Part shown: positions 5,738 to 8,880 of the stretch, in pieces
Layout of the letters: each line of letters starts with the position of its first letter
How positions within the stretch are numbered: position 1 is the stretch's first letter
Origin: an uncultured Senegalimassilia sp.
Lineage (GTDB): Bacteria > Actinomycetota > Coriobacteriia > Coriobacteriales > Eggerthellaceae
NCBI GenBank assembly: GCA_937925385.1
Contig: CALEWN010000094.1
Span: forward strand, 1-8,880
Reading direction: 5' to 3'
DNA: 8,880 nucleotides
The notes under the pieces: model-generated
Databases searched by the model: none
The model's input: the letters and a program-made list of their open reading frames with translations, nothing else
Told to the model about the DNA's origin: nothing
Made by a program: the position numbers and the translations under genes

Positions 5738-6040
5738 ATGGAGATCAAGGCAACGAAAAACGGCGACGCGCTCGAGGTGGCCCTGTCCGGGCGCTTGGAC
5801 ACGAACACGTCCCCGGATCTGGAGGGCTACCTGCGCGAGAACCTGGAGGGCGTCGCCAGCCTGGCCATCGACCTGGCCGACACCCAGTACGTTTCGAGCG
5901 CCGGTCTGCGCGTGTTCTTGTTCGCGCACAAGGAGCTGGCGAAGGTGGGAAGCGGGCTGGTGCTGCGCCATCCCAACGAGTACATCGCCGACGTGCTCGA
6001 CGCCACGGGTTTCACGGAAATCCTGACCGTTGAACAGTAG
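5738..6040 (+). CDS. STAS-domain anti-anti-sigma factor-like protein, 100 aa
   Basis: This is a single STAS domain of the SpoIIAA/RsbV/BtrV type. It opens with the usual strand (EIKATKNGDALEVALSGRLD, 2-21), then the NTSPDLEGYLRE helix (23-34), the strand LAIDLADTQYV (42-52) and the phosphoacceptor loop SSAGLRVFL (53-61), where Ser53 or, more likely, Ser54 is the expected phosphorylation site. The final helix/strand pair ends GFTEILTVEQ. Length is normal for the family. In known systems the unphosphorylated form binds an RsbW-type kinase and frees its client; the kinase inactivates it by phosphorylation and a PP2C phosphatase restores it. Kinase and phosphatase domains are both in the preceding gene product, and the GH3 gene begins 9 bases downstream. 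No sigma factor is in the window, so the client could be a distant sigma factor or another protein. Confidence 0.93.
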   Translation: MEIKATKNGDALEVALSGRLDTNTSPDLEGYLRENLEGVASLAIDLADTQYVSSAGLRVFLFAHKELAKVGSGLVLRHPNEYIADVLDATGFTEILTVEQ

Positions 6041-6049
6041 GGGGCTGCT

Positions 6050-7834
6050 ATGGCGCATGATGAAAAGATCTCGGAACTGACCGGCAACGACGCGCATCAC
6101 GAGCAGCCCGCATCGGCGAGCGTGCCCGCGCAGATGCCCGATGTGGCAACCCTGCGCGCCATGATGCACGAACGCCAATACGCGGCGGGAAAGGCGCTCG
6201 AGCAGCAGCTTGAGGCCGACGTGCTGCATGCGCGCGAGGTGCAGGAAGAACTGCTCTTCGAGATGATAGAGGCGAACAAGGACACGCCGTTTGGCCGCGA
6301 CCACAACTTCGCCGACATCAAGACGGTCGAGGACTTCAAGCGCGCTGTTCCCTTCACCAACTACGACGATTACGCCGGCTATATCTACGAGGTGATGGAG
6401 CACGGCACGCGCGGTGTGGTGACCACCGAGGAAATCGTGCACTTCAATGAAACCTCGGGCACCATGGGCAATCCCAAGGGCATTCCCTACACTAAGCGTA
6501 TGGCGGAGATCCTCATGGGCTATTCGGGTGCGTACACGTATTACCGCAGCTACGTGGGCGCGGGCGAGGGCCTGGCCGGCGGTCGTATGCTCACGCTTAT
6601 CGAAAGCCACTACAACACGCTGAAGAGCGGCATTTCGTTCGGGTCGCTGTCGTGCAAGGCCATCGCCGACGCCCGTCCGTATCTTGCGGCGACCACTACC
6701 AGCCCCGACGAGGCCGTGTTCACTAAACCCGGTACTGACACGCGTTATCTGCATGCGCGCTTCGCCATCGAAGAGCGCGACATCCGCGACATATCATCGG
6801 TGTTCATCACCGGCGTGCTCGACCTTATGCGCTACGTCGAGGACAACTGGGAGCTGCTCGTGCGCGACATCGAGCAGGGAACCATTGACGCGTCCATCCA
6901 GATGCCGGCCGACGTGCGTGCCGGTTTGGAAGCGCGCATCGAGCCCAACCCCGAGCGCGCTGCCGAGTTGCGCGCCATCTTCGAGCGCGGCTTTGACGAG
7001 CCCATCACGCCGGCCATGTGGCCGAACCTGCTGGTCGTCCGCAGCGTTGCCGGCGGCGGTTTCGCGCCCTACACGCAGCGTCTGCGCCGCTTCATCGGCG
7101 ACGACGTGCACATCCTCTACACCGGCTACAGCGCTTCGGAAGGCGCGTTCTCTGTGCCGTTTCAGCTGGACGACCCTTCGAGCGTGCTGCTGCCGCGCAG
7201 CGTGTACTTCGAGTTCGTGCCCGTCGACGACCTCGACTACGACCACACGCTCGGCGTTGAGGATCTGCAAGAAGGCCGCGACTACGAGGTCATCATCACG
7301 AGCCGTTCGGGCTTCTACCGCTACAAGATGCGCGACGCCATCCGCTGTGTCGGCCACAAGGGAACCATGCCCACGATGGAGTTTCTGTTCCGCCTTGACC
7401 AGACGGTGAACATGCATGGCGAGAAGACCACGGAGCTTGTGCTGCGCAAGGTGGCCGACAAGGTGGCTGCGCGCGCAGGGCTCGACCTCGTGGATTTCAG
7501 CGTGTACCCCAACGTCGACCATCATCCGGCGCGTTATGAGTACCTGTTCGAGTTTTACCATGCCGACCATGCGGCCATCGACTTGGCCGAATTGTCGCGC
7601 ATCACCGACGAGGAGCTGCGCGCGGGCAACTACGACGTGGACTACATGACCGAGGACGGCACGTTCGCCCCGGCCACCGCGCGCGTGCTGCAGGACGAGA
7701 CCAACCAGCTGTGGCGCGATATGCGCGTCATGCACGGCAAGGCCCCGAACCAGATCAAGCCGGTGCACATCGTGGACACCGAGCAGAAGCGGCGCTTCTT
7801 CTTCGCGCTCATCGACGGGGAAATCGAAGGGTAG
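6050..7834 (+). CDS. GH3 auxin-responsive-promoter-family acyl-adenylating enzyme, 594 aa
   Basis: GH3 proteins belong to the ANL adenylating superfamily; plant members such as JAR1 activate a carboxylic acid as acyl-AMP and transfer it to an amino acid. Bacterial substrates are mostly unknown. Visible motifs: the ATP-binding loop FNETSGTMGNPKGIP (132-146), the early LLFEMIEANKDTPFGRDHNF segment (68-87) typical of the family's N-terminus, YTGYSASEG (357-365), VYFEFVP (385-391), and GFYRYKMRD (421-429) leading to PTMEFLFR and the hinge-like NMHGEKTTE (454-462). The C-terminal domain (about 463-594) ends with a Lys-rich QIKPVHIVDTEQKRRFF segment. Many plant GH3 proteins have Gly-Asp where this one has Arg-Asp (428-429). 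The first 35 residues are probably a flexible tail. Length matches the family. It lies 9 bases after the STAS gene and 6 before the MATE exporter gene, suggesting the product is exported and its production is tied to the partner switch (inference). Confidence 0.9.
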   Translation: MAHDEKISELTGNDAHHEQPASASVPAQMPDVATLRAMMHERQYAAGKALEQQLEADVLHAREVQEELLFEMIEANKDTPFGRDHNFADIKTVEDFKRAVPFTNYDDYAGYIYEVMEHGTRGVVTTEEIVHFNETSGTMGNPKGIPYTKRMAEILMGYSGAYTYYRSYVGAGEGLAGGRMLTLIESHYNTLKSGISFGSLSCKAIADARPYLAATTTSPDEAVFTKPGTDTRYLHARFAIEERDIRDISSVFITGVLDLMRYVEDNWELLVRDIEQGTIDASIQMPADVRAGLEARIEPNPERAAELRAIFERGFDEPITPAMWPNLLVVRSVAGGGFAPYTQRLRRFIGDDVHILYTGYSASEGAFSVPFQLDDPSSVLLPRSVYFEFVPVDDLDYDHTLGVEDLQEGRDYEVIITSRSGFYRYKMRDAIRCVGHKGTMPTMEFLFRLDQTVNMHGEKTTELVLRKVADKVAARAGLDLVDFSVYPNVDHHPARYEYLFEFYHADHAAIDLAELSRITDEELRAGNYDVDYMTEDGTFAPATARVLQDETNQLWRDMRVMHGKAPNQIKPVHIVDTEQKRRFFFALIDGEIEG

Positions 7835-7840
7835 GGAGTC

Positions 7841-8880
7841 ATGGGGGCGCAAACCGAGAACAGCGAGCTGATCAAGCGGACGTTCGGCAAGTATCTGGCC
7901 ATGTCCATCCTCATCACCCTGTCGGCAACGCTCGGCATGATGATCGACAACGTGATCGCCGGCAACTTGCTGGGGTCGGGCGCGGTGGCGGCCATCGGCA
8001 TGTCGCTTTCCGTGTTCATGCTGTTCTCGGGGTGCGCCGGCATCCTTGAAACGGGCGCGGTGGCCCTGTGCGCCCGGGCGCTGGGCAACCGCGACGCCGA
8101 TAGGGTGAACGTGCTGTTCAGCGTGTCGCTTGCCGCGGCGCTTGCGGTGGGCGCGGCGCTGTCGGTGGGCGGCGTGGTCGGCGCCGACGCGTTGGCGACC
8201 ATGCTCGGCGCCGCATCGGGCGAGCTGCACGCCGATACCGCGGCGTATTTGAGCGGCATCTGCTCCGGCGCGTTCGCCATCGTGCTGCTGCAGCTGCTCA
8301 TGGGGTTCACGCGCCTGGATAACGCGCCTCAGCTGGGTATCGTGGCCATCGTCGGCATGAGCGTGTGCGACGTGGTATTCAATCTGGTGGCGGTTTGCGT
8401 GCTTGACCTGGGGCTTCGCGGTATGGGCCTGGCCACGGCGCTGGCGTATTGCGTGGCCGTGGGCATCTGCTGCACGCATTTTCTCAGCAAGGGCAACACG
8501 CTGCATCTGGTGAACCCCGTGCCGCATGTGGGGCAGCTTGCGGGCGTGCTGAAGACGGGCCTGCCCGATTCGCTTACCCGCGCCACCGTCATGGTGCGCA
8601 CGTTCACGTTCAACTGGCTGCTGCTGACGGTGGCGAGCGCCGGCGCGGTCGCGGCCCTGTCCATGCTGTCGTCGGTGAACTCGTTCGCGTCATCGGTGAC
8701 CATCGGCGTGGGGCAGACGGCCACCCTTCTGTGCGGCATCTTCTTCGGCGAAGAGGACCGCGGTGCGCTGAAGGCGACGCTGCGAACGGGTATGCGCATG
8801 GGGCTGGTGCTGTCGTGCGCTTTGTGCGCGGTGGTGTTCGCGTTCGCGCCTCAGGTCGTGGGGCTGTTCGGCCTTGAGGG
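7841..8880 (+). CDS. MATE-family multidrug/metabolite exporter, 3'-truncated by window edge
   Basis: The frame is open from ATG 7841 to the window end (346 residues; the family is normally about 440-460, so roughly the last quarter is missing). It starts 6 bases after the GH3 stop, with GGGAG overlapping that stop only two bases from the ATG, which suggests translational coupling. Family features include the first-helix region KYLAMSILITLSATLGMMIDNVIAG (18-41), the charged loop ARALGNRDADRVN (78-90) typical after helix 2, LLQLLMGFTRLDNAP (149-163) and the start of the second MATE repeat at GVLKTGLPDSLTRA (235-248). About nine hydrophobic helices are visible. MATE proteins are cation-driven antiporters that export organic cations and small metabolites; here the likely cargo is the GH3 product or its precursor (inference from position only). 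It could equally be a general drug exporter. Confidence 0.92.
   Translation, partial: MGAQTENSELIKRTFGKYLAMSILITLSATLGMMIDNVIAGNLLGSGAVAAIGMSLSVFMLFSGCAGILETGAVALCARALGNRDADRVNVLFSVSLAAALAVGAALSVGGVVGADALATMLGAASGELHADTAAYLSGICSGAFAIVLLQLLMGFTRLDNAPQLGIVAIVGMSVCDVVFNLVAVCVLDLGLRGMGLATALAYCVAVGICCTHFLSKGNTLHLVNPVPHVGQLAGVLKTGLPDSLTRATVMVRTFTFNWLLLTVASAGAVAALSMLSSVNSFASSVTIGVGQTATLLCGIFFGEEDRGALKATLRTGMRMGLVLSCALCAVVFAFAPQVVGLFGLE

Noticed and set aside
6794..8527. 577-residue minus-strand frame opposite GH3 and the MATE gene
   Set aside because: Antisense shadow spanning two well-supported plus-strand genes, with composition typical of reversed GC-rich coding DNA.

Overview
The window looks like chromosomal DNA of a high-GC Gram-positive anaerobe. 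The gene set (a large SpoIIE-type phosphatase fused to an RsbW-like ATPase, a GH3-family enzyme, a DUF559-like nuclease) and the codon use suggest the Coriobacteriia, probably Eggerthellaceae. That placement is inferred from protein character; no rRNA or tRNA is present to anchor it.

Layout. Bases 1-345 hold no secure gene, only a candidate 54-residue Cys-containing small ORF (87-251). A minus-strand gene (1320 to 346) encodes a protein with a C-terminal PD-(D/E)XK nuclease core. Between it and the next plus-strand gene is a 550-base divergent intergenic region (1321-1870) with two unusual structures. One is an array of eight 11-bp units in perfect register (1374-1461), just upstream of the nuclease gene. 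The other is a pair of homologous 52-bp hairpins (1598-1649 and 1742-1793) whose stems differ by compensating base changes. From 1871 to 3104 lie two plus-strand genes that both appear frameshifted: a small two-helix membrane protein and a stand-alone NAD(P)H-hydrate dehydratase (NnrD). In each, the reading frame is restored by removing two bases from a short dinucleotide tract.

From 3341 to the right edge runs a tight plus-strand operon. It encodes a 788-residue membrane protein (PP2C/SpoIIE phosphatase plus RsbW-like ATPase), a 100-residue STAS anti-sigma-antagonist-like protein, a 594-residue GH3-family acyl-adenylating enzyme, and a MATE-family exporter cut by the window end. Gaps are 30, 9 and 6 bases, so they are probably co-transcribed. 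The first two make a complete partner-switching module (phosphatase, kinase and phosphorylatable STAS protein), but no sigma factor is in view. The last two look like a biosynthesis/export pair: GH3 enzymes activate a carboxylic acid as acyl-AMP and, in plants, transfer it to an amine; MATE proteins export small molecules. The most interesting reading is a stimulus-responsive partner switch controlling production and export of a GH3-made conjugate. The linkage is seen in the sequence; the function is inference.
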